A stretch of 64,000 bases of DNA from the NCBI GenBank assembly GCA_000328365.1, contig KB297448.1, forward strand, positions 162,319-226,318, in the 5' to 3' direction. Below, piece by piece: positions 45,130-56,585 of the stretch. How positions within the stretch are numbered: position 1 is the first letter of the stretch; every line of letters starts with the position of its first letter. The translations under genes were made by a program, and so were the position numbers. The stretch is from Capitella teleta. Lineage: Eukaryota; Annelida; Polychaeta; Capitellidae. Below the pieces are notes generated by a model. The model ran no database searches. It was not told where the DNA came from and saw only the letters and a program-made list of their open reading frames with translations.

Positions 45130-48100
45130 GTGTGATCGGCGATGACTCACTTTTTGTGTGTGGACTTTCCTCGATCCTAATCTGGGTGGGATATTTCGAT
45201 AGAGATTGTTGTCAGCGTCGATAGCATATTCAATTGCGAATCAACAAATTTCGGATAATGACCCAAGAATCAACATCGATCGTCCATTTCGCTGCTCGTA
45301 AAATCTGCACTTGGTGTGATCGTGGAGAAATGCGTCGTTCTTCTGATGGAATGGAAGTAATGCGATGGCGACAAAGCTTGCTCTCTGTCGGGGATACCAC
45401 GCCCTATACGTATAATAGTACTCTCCCCTCAACCAAGACTGAAACCTCCACAATTCCAGCAGTCACGAATGACCAGACGAAGATCGATGGGGAAGAGGAA
45501 ATCAGAGGAGTATAAAGACGACAGAGATCTCTTCTGGCATGATTTCATTCGCATTGATGAAGTGCCACTGACAGTTTGTCATATGGAGGCAGGAGACTGA
45601 GGAAGATCGAAGAGGGTCTGGCTGACCCATGAGGCAAGAGCACTTGGAACAATCTCCGTCACGTCGTCATACAAAATTCTGGCCGTGTATGCAGAAGCTT
45701 CTCAAGTCGAACAATCATTGAAGCAAACATCGCTAATGTCGTTGGGTGTATAAGCTAACACTCAGCTGGCCGATGAAGTAGACTTCGGCTGATTGCGCCG
45801 ATCAATAAGATGCAACAGGCGAGAGAGAGGGAGGGGGAGAGGTGGGGAGAAGGAAAGAGAGCTTAGGGAGTAGAGAGGCGGTAGGGCACCAAGCTAGGGG
45901 GCAGCATCGTCATCAGTTCATCAATCGAAATCGTCGCTGGAGGCGTGCGTCGGCCATGACGAAACCCACTGCAATATCAACGATGGGTTTTCCGAATTAA
46001 CAAATCCCTCGGAACTGCAGGCGGTGCGGTTCATGTGCTGCGGAGTGCACCTGGACGGCAATGGGGAACCAGAGAACTGCTCCAATCATGCCACACATGC
46101 GCACATTGAGCAATTGCTTCTCTGGTCTGCTTCGCTCTCCCGAGGAATGCAATGGGCGGGCAACCAGGTGAAAGGTGCGATGATTACATTCGCAGACATG
46201 CCATCAAGTATTCATTATGAGAAATGGACTCATGCTCTCTGGGCAGCCACAGATAAGACAGGCTAGGATTGCATTGGCTGTGTAATGCCATGTGGCAAGG
46301 TAGACTTATAGCACATTTATAAATAAACATTGTCTTTTGATGTGCCTTTCGGGCATGGCTTATAGGTCTCTGCTGGAGGTGCGAAAGATCATCTTACCCT
46401 GAAATGACTGTGCATGATGCGACAGGGCAGTTAAAGGCTGGGTGTACAATGGGAGAAAGCAGGCAGTGTCCCAACCACGGAACATGGGATGCTAACATAA
46501 TCAGTTCGGATCGATACACCCCATTGCAAATGACGTCATCGTTACGTCATCAAGTTTACATGGCGGATAAAAACCGGAAAGTGGATCTACAATGCAGTTG
46601 AAAGATGACACTGAGCCAGGGGGGACAATCAGAGCAGTGACCCTAGCGACAAATTGGACGGCAACAAGGGACAGATCGCTGACGGAATTGAAGGCCGCCC
46701 TGATGATCATTCCGACGGCAGAGTCAACAGGGCGACATTGACATCTTTATTGTGTGCACGCTCTCGAATGCACTCGCCCGAAAAACAACATCTTTGACAG
46801 CTATAGTAGGTTTCGTTTTAAGTCCACGCGGATATCATAATCTTTCATTTCAGATTCATATAATAGATCGTTTTCTTTTCGTTGAGAAAACATGAATACA
46901 CAAAAAACATTTGATGGACATGCGGAATGAACCGTCATGGAAATCATACATGTCAGAACGGGAACGTTAATTGGAAATATGGAATAGATCAAAAAAAGAC
47001 CTTCACATCCAGAGGGCATTCATGGAAGGATAATTAGGATCATTAGTTTATTTGTGGTCGTGAATTTGGATTCGATTTGAGTCCTTTGTGGGATGTTGTT
47101 GCAGGGGCATCACAGGTAAGCCACGTGCGGTATCGTGCAATGAAGCACAGCACCAATGGATATAAACCAGCAGATTGAAGTACACCCACTGCAGACTGCA
47201 TCGTTGTTTATCTATACTTTGCATGCAATCAATTACTGAAGTTTTTGCTTTGAGGGAAGTCATGAATCTGGAATCGTTTTAGCCACCTGTGCTGATTGCT
47301 TTCTCGGAAATTCAGGTGAAAATGGCTTCTGAACTGCAATTGGGATCGCGCGAAGATGACACCCTCCATTCGCCATCTCGCCTCCCCTGTGAATATTGAA
47401 TATTCATCGCTGTATTGAGATCTCTATTGTGAATTTTTGCCCCCTCAATCTGCAAGAAGGGGCAGACCATTCTGTTGGTCGCATTTGGGGCACCGGCATA
47501 AATAAAGTATGAAGCAAACAGGATGCCATGCCGTCGCTAAACGAAACCATCAATCAGAAGACAGAGATTCTGCTTCGACGTGTTCTGCAATTCACGACAT
47601 GAGTGTGCATCCAATGGGTATCAATTTATCAAACTTCATGTAACATTTTTTTTTTTTTTTTGTTCAAATCAAAGTGGAGTTTTGGTCCCCAACCAAGAAA
47701 ACGAACGATGACTATAAACTGCAGGATGCAATTTGATCGCACCCATGAAATGCCTTCGGTCTGTTTACACAGCCAAAATGGCAGAACAACACTTTCGGTG
47801 AGTACACTTTTTATAAATGCGAAACAAAATTCATTGGTTGCTAGCTAGGAGCTGGAATACTTGTCCAAAGAATGCGATGTATGCTCAACACACAGAATGA
47901 ACTTGACCAAGTCCCTTTGCAACAGGTGAATAGAAGAGAGTCTAGAGACCAATGCATGTTCACAGAACACTCACCTCACCTCGGCGTCCGCTGCCGTCGA
48001 TGCTCGTCTCGCTGCTGCTGCGGTCTGCTTGATTTCAGCCTCCGCGTTCGAACTAAATAGCCGGTCGGTCGGACAGCGCGTGTCTCAGTCTGCAGTCGAC

Positions 48101-49100
48101 GCACCTTCGGCCCAATCGCCGCACAAACATTTCATTTCCCCGTCTTCTTTATGCCGAGACTCTCTCCACTCATCTCCATTTCGATTCCGAGGCCAATTTC
48201 AGGCAACGCAGCCGCACTTAGCCTCGTAATGGCCGGATTGCATGCGGGCGGCGAGCGGGCGATTTAGCACCAAAAGCGCAGCGGCACGCGAGTACAATTT
48301 GTCGACACCCTCAACTGAACCAACAGCGCCTAATGACTGCATGCAAACGACACAAAAAGCGAGATATGAAGGGCTCTGCAAGAGAAACGGCGATACCGAT
48401 GTCGATGGGCGATAACTCAGCAGAAATCTCATTTAGACGGCGTTGCTCTGCCAATAGCTCCGTTTGATGCATGCGCACTGCATCACTGCACTTGCCACGG
48501 AATTCTGTCGAGTCTCTGAGAGATCAATTAAATGCATCTTTCTTCCTAAACCCTTCCTGTTTGAAACAAATCTCTGGAGAAATAACATCTCCTCAGCATA
48601 AGATTTTTGCTCCAGACATCCCGGTCGTCAACCAGCCGAAATGAGCTCCTGGGTGATGTGATGACCTCCGCGACCTGGTTGGCATCAGTTCGTCGTCATC
48701 TGTGACACTCTCCTCGGTCCTGAAAATTGGTAAAAACAGAGCGCCTCTCTGGGGGCAGATCTGGCTTATTTATCCTCAGCATTAGAAGTCATTGCGCTGA
48801 AGAAATCATCGCCGGCAAAGCCAGATAGCGGCCTAGCAATATGGAGACCCGGCCACGCTGACGCCGGACCCCGCGACCCCAAATTCGACTGAAGGTCTTT
48901 GATAGCAGAAAGACTCAATTGGCGAAATGCCATTCTCAGAAATACGACGAAGCATCGGAGCTCTGGAACATAGCAAGAAATGGTATCGGCGTCGTGGCTG
49001 GTGATCGATGGCCATCTCGAGGCTGTGGTCAGTGAGGGTGTGTTGGTTGTGTAGTGTTACTAGTGTCTACGTCTGGCATGGTATTCGTCTCTCTTATGTA
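45130..49100. other. GC-richer gene-less stretch
   Basis: No gene could be supported. Notable sites: a GA-rich tract (45820-45875); TGACGTCA followed by TTACGTCA (46531-46549); a CpG-rich patch at 47970-48260 with a minus-strand GTGAGG/GTGAGT donor near 47975, which could be a distal untranslated exon. Confidence 0.35.
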
Positions 49101-50314
49101 TGCGCACAGCAACCGAAAACAAAACGGCCGCTTCAGCTCTGATTCCTATGCATTAATTCGTGGAAAATCCGATTTTGTTACCCAAAGATAAGGCTTCGCA
49201 GTGATTGGCCAACTGGTAGAGAGTTTAAGGAATCAACCAAATGACTGTGTCTATCAAGAATTTATACATTTCTGATATTTCCATTAATGAATTTACCCAA
49301 TGTAGCAAATTTGCATTATTCTTTGCAAGATTTACTATTGTGAAAAATAAGTTGCGGAAACGTGATGCATGCAATTGCGCAGCAAAACAGGCGATGCCTC
49401 AAAGCTGCTGGCGATAAAATATAACCGGTGATAAAATAAAACGAGGCGCATTAGGCGTGATAAGTCTAGGTCCAAGTACAAATATTATCCGGATTGAATT
49501 TCATTAGCCTGTCTATGTACAATATATTCCATTTTAGCTTAAACATCACGCAAGGCTATGTAAGATACAATTTAAAAAACTGTATATGAAACTATGAATG
49601 CTTGAATGTGGCCTAAAATAGCACATTTCAACAGAAACAAAGCAATCCTAGACCCACTCACATGTTTAAAATCCGTGAAATTGGTGTCCGTGGTCCGTTA
49701 CATAATCATTCGATTATAAATAAGATTTGATATCCAATTGAAGTGGGATCATAATTATTTATTTTCAACTCCCCATACCATATGCTGACTATGTATGTAC
49801 TCCTGTTTCTTGAATCTTTCATCTCAAGTCACTCTTTGGTTCTTGGAACACAAGACTCCAGTTGAATGTAATAATTATGGTACCCCTCAGTCGAACTTTA
49901 ATACTATGCGACAACCATTCTAACTTTGATATATTTTTCATTCGTTATGTTCATTGGATATTGGTAGCATAGAGTCTCTATGGAATCCATATAATTCGCA
50001 ATTGAATCGCGATTGACTTGATTGGTTGCCTCACAATATAGTGGAACAGTCTGTCACGGAGATTTCTATACGCATTTTACCGATTTGCTATCATTCGGCC
50101 GAACACAGCCATTGGCGGGATCCTCGCTCTTTTAAATGTCGGTAGTAAGCATGCGTCTCTCAGGAATTTAAAGATGGCTGATTCTTTTCCCTAGCTAATG
50201 GTCCGGAAAACTAGAAATTTCTCGGAAACTATTGAAGTTTTAAAGCTGGTATTTTATATTGACTATTTAACATGATTTTGCATAATAAATCATAACGCAT
50301 TATTCTATAATATC

Positions 50315-50346
50315 ATTATGTCGTGCGCACGACACAACGACATAAT
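50315..50346. repeat. nested palindrome
   Basis: ATTATGTCGT (50315-50324) and its complement ACGACATAAT (50337-50346) flank a 12-base spacer. Overlapping the left arm is a perfect 14-bp palindrome GTCGTGCGCACGAC (50320-50333), so two alternative hairpins compete. Confidence 0.85.
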
Positions 50347-51068
50347 CATAAATGTACTATCCTGTTACATATTAGACATTGAGTCAAGGCAATCCCCAAA
50401 CCGACTGGAAATTAACTCATCCCGATAAGGGTCTTGATATAGTAGACACGTAGCTACTTATTTCTATGCATTTCCCCTTTATCTGTCTCTTCTCTTAAAT
50501 CGTACTCCGTAGAATTCAGAAATCCTGACAGTAATCGAGAAGGCCCCATGCATGCAGAATTATGGATGACGAGCGCTCGCCCAAAATGCACACAATAAGT
50601 CTTGATGGAAGCAATACTTTTCAACTGCTAGTCTCTTACCCATTCAGGACGTTAGCGCAATTTTTATATTAATAATGACCGGGCAGCTAATCACAAAGAA
50701 AGAATACTAGTAAGGATATGTGTACCTGCATACATGTAGTGTCTCATTTGGTATTTTTCTTAAGTCAGGCACTCACTGGGTATGGTCACTGATAAAGCAA
50801 TCACTGGGTATAGGCCTATGGTCTGTAAAAGAAACACTTCCGTTATCCCTGCTGTTCCGGGCAAGCTGACGCAACAGTTTACAAGGAATGACAAGGAATT
50901 CCATACGGTATAATGCAGGATACGTTCCACATCCAAATGCACTGGCAGCCCGATCAACCTCGCTCGTGGCAGCCACAGTTGTGTAACTCCACTAAATCAC
51001 ATGGCTCCTCCTGGAGCGAACCAGTCTTTGACGAAATAGTCGCTTGTATATACATATTCGACTTCCGT

Positions 51069-51093
51069 GGTTTGAGCATAACATGCTCAAACC
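51069..51093. repeat. 11-bp inverted repeat with 3-base loop
   Basis: GGTTTGAGCAT, loop AAC, then the exact complement ATGCTCAAACC. Confidence 0.85.
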
Positions 51094-51346
51094 GCGTGCC
51101 AAGGAAATCAAAATGGCGACTTTTCAGATGCATCAAAGAATTGGGAGAGCAAATTCTTCTTTGGATTCATCGGGTTAAAGTTTGAGCTTAGCCCTGCTTA
51201 CGGGTGCATCCGTCTGGGCAACATGGTTATATAATTGAGAGTTCTTGTGGGCTTGGGTGGCATAAAGGTATTTTTATAGCAATATAAAGTTGGAAATACT
51301 AGAATAATGCTTGACGAAGGATTGAAGGCCTTCAGTGGCATGAGGT

Positions 51347-51376
51347 ATCATAACGCCTCTATTTCTACGTTATGAT
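51347..51376. repeat. inverted pair of ATCATAACG boxes
   Basis: ATCATAACG (51347-51355) and its complement CGTTATGAT (51368-51376) are separated by 12 bases. Confidence 0.85.
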
Positions 51377-51596
51377 TCAGATGTGATCGTTACTCAATAT
51401 CGCCCACTCAGTCTCTGTCGGTGTTATTGTTACTAAGCGTTGGAACATGCTAATCTGCGATCCTTGAGCTGATAATATTCGCTTATATTGTGCAATAATA
51501 CAGTAAGAATGATTTGGAGACCAATTCAATACGGTATCGATAGCACATTTTACATAAGTCTGTCTGAATAAGAGTCTTTTACTCTTTACCATGATG

Positions 51597-51622
51597 ATGA
51601 TTATGATAACCATCATAATCAT
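51597..51622. repeat. 11-bp inverted repeat with 4-base loop
   Basis: ATGATTATGAT, loop AACC, then ATCATAATCAT, within a region of mixed ATG/ATT simple repeats. Confidence 0.8.
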
Positions 51623-52205
51623 TATATATCACAATGATCATGATCTACCATAAATTTTATGATAAATGATAACCATGTCACTAGCTCTCCATAGGTAGTG
51701 GAGCAGTATGATAGACTACGCTACTGCTTGGGGAGCTACCTGACTGCAATTAATGTTTAGTTGGCAGCTGGCAGCTGAGTCATGTGGTGATCTGTGGACG
51801 GCGGCTTAAACGTGACAGGGTCCATCTTTGCATGTTGCGCACGTAAATCCTCAGGCTGTAGTTCATTTCTGCGCCTATGTTTGACAATGAAAATTGTATC
51901 GTGGGAAAATATTCAAGGAAATGACGCAGTGCGGAAATTACTTTAGGTATACTACGGATATTGCTGATGTGACAATCTGCCGTAATGTCATTCTGGTCTG
52001 TCAGCAAATTTTCCGTGGTCTGTCATTCAGCAGAATGTTGTGTCTCTATAAATACATGTATATAGGATATATGAAGATATATAGATATATGTAATATTCA
52101 GATGAGAATCAGACCACATACTGTAAGCAATTCATGTGTGATTACTTGACCTTCTAATTACTTTTCAACGTCATTTGTTTCCAGGCAGATTGGAAACAGA
52201 CAAAA

Positions 52206-55200
52206 ATGCCGAAGGGTATTTTGGGAGTGAAGAATGATCCAAAGAAGCAAGTTCTGTTTTCCTTCCGACCAAGGACGGGAGACGAGTGGGCGTCTGACTC
52301 AGATGACTCCGATTACCAGCCTCACGATGATTTCTGCACGTAAGTGTTGAAAAATAAAAGTGCAGTTTGCAGGTTCTGTCCGATGCTTGTCCTTGGTTGT
52401 CGGCCTAGTCCGAACTTATAAGGGAAAGCACATAGACTAGGGTTGAATGAAGTCCAATTTTATTTGCTTGTAGTCCAAATGATAGCATGTGGTGAATCCT
52501 CAGTTGAGAGACCGAGGGTGAGGTGGAAGACCGAGGTGGTTGGAGGTGGGAAGGGATGTTAATTTCTTTGGGTTTATAAAGGAGTAACAGGGATCTATTA
52601 ATTTTCATTAATCCGGATCTCGTGGGTATAAGTCACGTGCCAAATTTAATCATGGGAGGAAGAGCAAAACAAGTCAAGTACGAGGTATTTTGAGGAGAAC
52701 TTAAGGTGATCTTCCTCACGTACTGCTAAGGGTGGTTGGCAGTTAACGGGTTAGTTGGAGAAGAAATCCGAGCACAACATATCCTTTGGTTACATAGTCA
52801 TAACCTTTGGAGAATGTGGCAGTTCTCACCTGGAGGATGAGGTTGGTTGGTTACTAAAAAATTAGTAAGTAGATACAAATTTGATAACTTTTACATAGAA
52901 TTTAATATAAATTGGCCAAAAAGGGCAGACCCCAGATGGAGTATGGGCCCTCATGTATATACAATTAAATTTGTAATTCACTTAATGTGGTTATAAATAA
53001 GAATGCCAAACAAGTCAAATTAAAATAGAGAAAAGATATAATATAATAATAAATGATAAAAAAAATTCTATAAAAAAGAGATGGGAGAAGGAAGACAGTT
53101 GGGAGAGAAACAGAGTTGGGAGGTAGGAGAGGAGGATAGAAGGTGAGAAATCAGGACTCAATTTTAGAAAGGAATTTATGTTTAAGCTTTTTTTAACTCT
53201 GGATGGATGTGCATGTCATCGGAAAGTATTAAAATTTTGTTTCTCATGACTGAATTCCAAATTTTAGGGCCATTGTACCGAATCAAATGAAATTTATATG
53301 GGTATTCACAACAGGTTCTTCATTAGCTGGATTGGAAGAAACACTGTAAATAGTTCAGAATTTACCTTAGCATATAGATTCCATATGGAAATCGGACAGA
53401 CTTGGTGGCTGCCAGCATGTATGAGTTGACTTGTGTTCCCGTATTCAATCGGAATAAGACTTTTGTTCTACTTCTTACATTTGGAATGCAAGAAATTTAG
53501 TTGTTGATGCCTCAATCTTTATTTGGTTTGTTTCTTTATTACAGAGAAAAACCCAATCATGAAAATAAAACGAAATCAAAAGGTAGAAAGAGGAGCTCAC
53601 CTGGCACAAAGCAAGAACAAAGACGGAAGAAATGTCTCAAGACAACATCAACCATTCCTCCAACCCCAGAGAACCTTATGGAGGACAATTGGGGCCAGAG
53701 AATTCCTCAAATCATTCTGCTGAAGGTGTTCTCGTATGCGGTTGCTGGTGGTTCTCTCCCGTTCTTATGCAGGTTTTGAGCTTCCAGGTCAATGATTCCG
53801 ATCTTCAACTGTTCTCTTCAGAGCGTGTCGTGTGAATACCTTGTGGAGAGAGACAGCCTGTCACCTGTCACTGTGGCATAAAGTTGATTTGTCGTACGGT
53901 TGGATAAAAACTAAAACCCCAACCCTTCATTTTTTGATTTCGCACCGATTAAAATTAACACGCGATCTCAATTTATCCATGTGGACCAAACTGAATTTTG
54001 ATGGTGTCAAGGTATGCATAAATATTCATACGTTTTCAATGTGATTTTGGAAATTTGTTTGCAGTTGGTGACAGATGGATGTAAGCATTTACAACGACTG
54101 AATTTATCATATTGTAAATTACTCAACTCGAAAACAACGCTCCTTCTGGCTGAGGAGTGTCCTCATCTCAAAGCGATTGATCTCACAGCTACTTCTGTTC
54201 GTGAGCCACTCAGAAGTCATTCCACTTACACGAGAGTCTCTTTTTTTTTTCTTTTTTTTTTCTCAGAGTGATGCAACGGCTGGTAATAAAGTTGCTTACC
54301 TCATCGAAAAACTGGGAAGCAACTTGGAGAGTTTGGCATTGTCAAAAAATACCATCACAGGTTTCAACCAGATTCTCAAAGCTTTGAGTGTAAGACAGAT
54401 TTTATATTTCAGTATTTGCAATAAGAAGTACAATTGCAATAAGAAGTTGGACTGCATTTGAATGCTTTATGAATTAAGATTATTGCACAAAGGCTTTTAA
54501 ACTTTGACTATTCATGAACATTTAATTTAATTCCTGCCCAATCGTTGTTACATACCCGGAAGCCCTGTTTTCTAAACATTGCATTTTCCCATCACAAATC
54601 ATCCAATTTTATCCTTTCTAAGTGCATGTAACTGTTAAAATAACGTGTACCTCTTTCACAGACACATAGTTCAAACCTGAGATCTTTCGAGGCCTGTGAT
54701 GTGAAGTTCTCCTCCGGCCACGTTGCGCTAGATATCGAGCAGCTTCAGTGTGGATGCCCAAAACTGCGCTCCCTCTTCCTCACAAACTCTGATTTCAAAG
54801 CGTCAGCGGAAAAGGTGAGAGGTCACATCCGCTGAGATACATCCCATAATATTCTCTTGAATTGCAGACTGAATCGGAGGGTTTTCCTGAGCTGGAGGAT
54901 TTTGGAGCAGGATTCCTGCCCACTGCACATTGCTCAACGCGGAATTCTTTCCTGGATGCAAATTTGGTTTCAAGAGTTTTGAGGTCGTCTTTCAAGCTGA
55001 AGTCTCTTGACGTCAGATGTAACCATTCCGTGTCATGCATGACACTTACTCACCTGGTGGCAACAGATATCGAGCGTTTGTACCTTGGTAGGAGTTCAGC
55101 CGCCAACAGCGTTGATATCTCATTGGTCATCAAGAAAGTGAGTTGACATGATATTGATCTGCGTTGGGATTTAAATTGCCTTCTTGCTTGCAGTGGCGTC

Positions 55201-55853
55201 ATAGTCTGGTTGATTTAGATGTGTCGTGGCTGGTGCAGCCTACAGATGCCGTGAATTCAGCCCTTGGAGCTCTCAGCCTCGGAGCTCCGCAAATTTTGCT
55301 GCTGGATTGTTCCGGATCTTCCGTCTCTTTTGCTCCTGTTAAGTACGTGTATTACTTTAGTAAATTCTGTCACATTAATTGGTAGTGTTTGGATTAGTGA
55401 ATTTACTGAATTATAATGCCAAATGAATTCCACAATATTGTACTACAAATTATATGAATATGAATTGAAAAATTCACACAATGTAACAATGGAAAAGTCT
55501 TCAATTTTTCTGGAAAGATGACAAAGGCTGTGGCACTCTCAGCTCATTTAGTAGAGAATTCCATATTCTGGTTCCTTCACACACCATCGACCATGCTCCA
55601 TACGTGTTTTTGAATAGATGAGTCCTCATTTGCTAGCATGAATTTAGTATATTATTTCTGACCACAAGATATCTCAATTGTGGTTATTTTATTGAAAACC
55701 ATGTTTTTAACTTTTATTATTTCTAGGAAAGTTCTAAGAGCAGCCCCTCAACTAAGGATGTTGGACCTAACGTCCTGTCGTGATATGCCGAGAGGTATGA
55801 AAAGACGCTACGAAGGGGCTGATCTGGAACACCTACGCAGGGAACATCGATGA
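52206..55853 (+). CDS. FBXL6: FBXL6-like F-box/leucine-rich-repeat protein
   Basis: F-box/LRR proteins are substrate receptors of SCF ubiquitin ligases. Nine exons: 52206-52339, 53545-53772, 53822-54011, 54065-54196, 54267-54389, 54662-54814, 54868-55137, 55194-55342 and 55727-55853, all in phase, 501 aa (human FBXL6 539). After an acidic N-terminus and a basic Lys-rich stretch, the F-box is at about residues 94-144 (WGQRIPQIILLKVFSYAVAG ... NTLWRETACHLSLWHKVDL). Leucine-rich repeats follow (LQRLNLSYCKLL, LKAIDLTATS, LKSLDVRCNHS, LVDLDVSWL, LRMLDLTSCRDM). The C-terminus CRDMPRGMKRRYEGADLE matches the human ending CRCLPRGLKRAYRGLEE, which identifies FBXL6 rather than another FBXL. The donor after the fourth exon (TCT|GTTCGT) is unusual but is the only one keeping frame. 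Intron 1 (1.2 kb) is the longest. Confidence 0.9.
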
Positions 55854-55977
55854 AATAACTGTTTGACCTCTTCACCTTTCACCTCAGGAATGCTGTAATG
55901 TAAAATTATTTTATGTATTTATTTATGACTAACATGCGCAATGCAGTTTAATTTTTGCTGTGTGAACTTTGGATAGC

Positions 55978-55983
55978 AATAAA
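55978..55983 (+). terminator. poly(A) signal of the FBXL6-like gene
   Basis: AATAAA about 125 bases after the stop codon. Confidence 0.75.
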
Positions 55984-56329
55984 ATGTATTTGTATTTAAA
56001 CAATACTTGTAATCTCTTTTCAAAAATTTTGTTTTTAAAATTTTCGTCACCGATTTGTCTTGTGATATCTGATATATAAACCAAAATCTGTGGAGTTCAG
56101 AGATCTTTGACCTATCGGGACCAATTTAGTGTAAATCTTCTGATTAATATTTGTAGCGCTGAATAATGGCTGCAAAGACTCATCCTTATCAGTGGATTAA
56201 ACACTTTTAAATTGCACCAATGATTCTCTCTGTGGCGGCCCAGTCAAGTAAGTCCTTCGCCACGATCCGAGTATCCAGCGAAGGAGTTGTTTTCTTTATG
56301 ATAATGGCTGGCTTATTCGTGGATAATGT

Positions 56330-56490
56330 AGCAAATACTGAGCAATAACTATATAATATAATGTAATATAATATATATAATATAATAAATATAATATAAT
56401 GTAATAATATAATAAATATATATAATAATTAATAATAATAATATAATAAATATAACTATATATATAACTAAATATAATATAATAAATAAT
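56330..56490. repeat. AT-only low-complexity tract
   Basis: Irregular TAATATAA-type repeats between the two convergent genes. A minus-strand AATAAA (56547-56552) just beyond it probably ends the transcript of the next gene. Confidence 0.85.
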
Positions 56491-56585
56491 AATGTAGCAA
56501 TAACTGAGTAAATCAAACAAAACGAACCCCAAAATGAGTACATTATTTTATTACTCAACGATTGGATATATTATGCAATTATGAA

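Larger units (their letters stand above)
49101..52205. other. AT-rich gene-less stretch with several hairpins
   Basis: No gene was seen before the FBXL6-like start codon at 52206. Inverted repeats at 50315-50346, 51069-51093, 51347-51376 and 51597-51622 are listed separately. Confidence 0.4.

Noticed and set aside
46024-46266. 80-codon plus-strand frame in the GC-rich domain
   Set aside because: No splice support, and its composition follows the local GC content.
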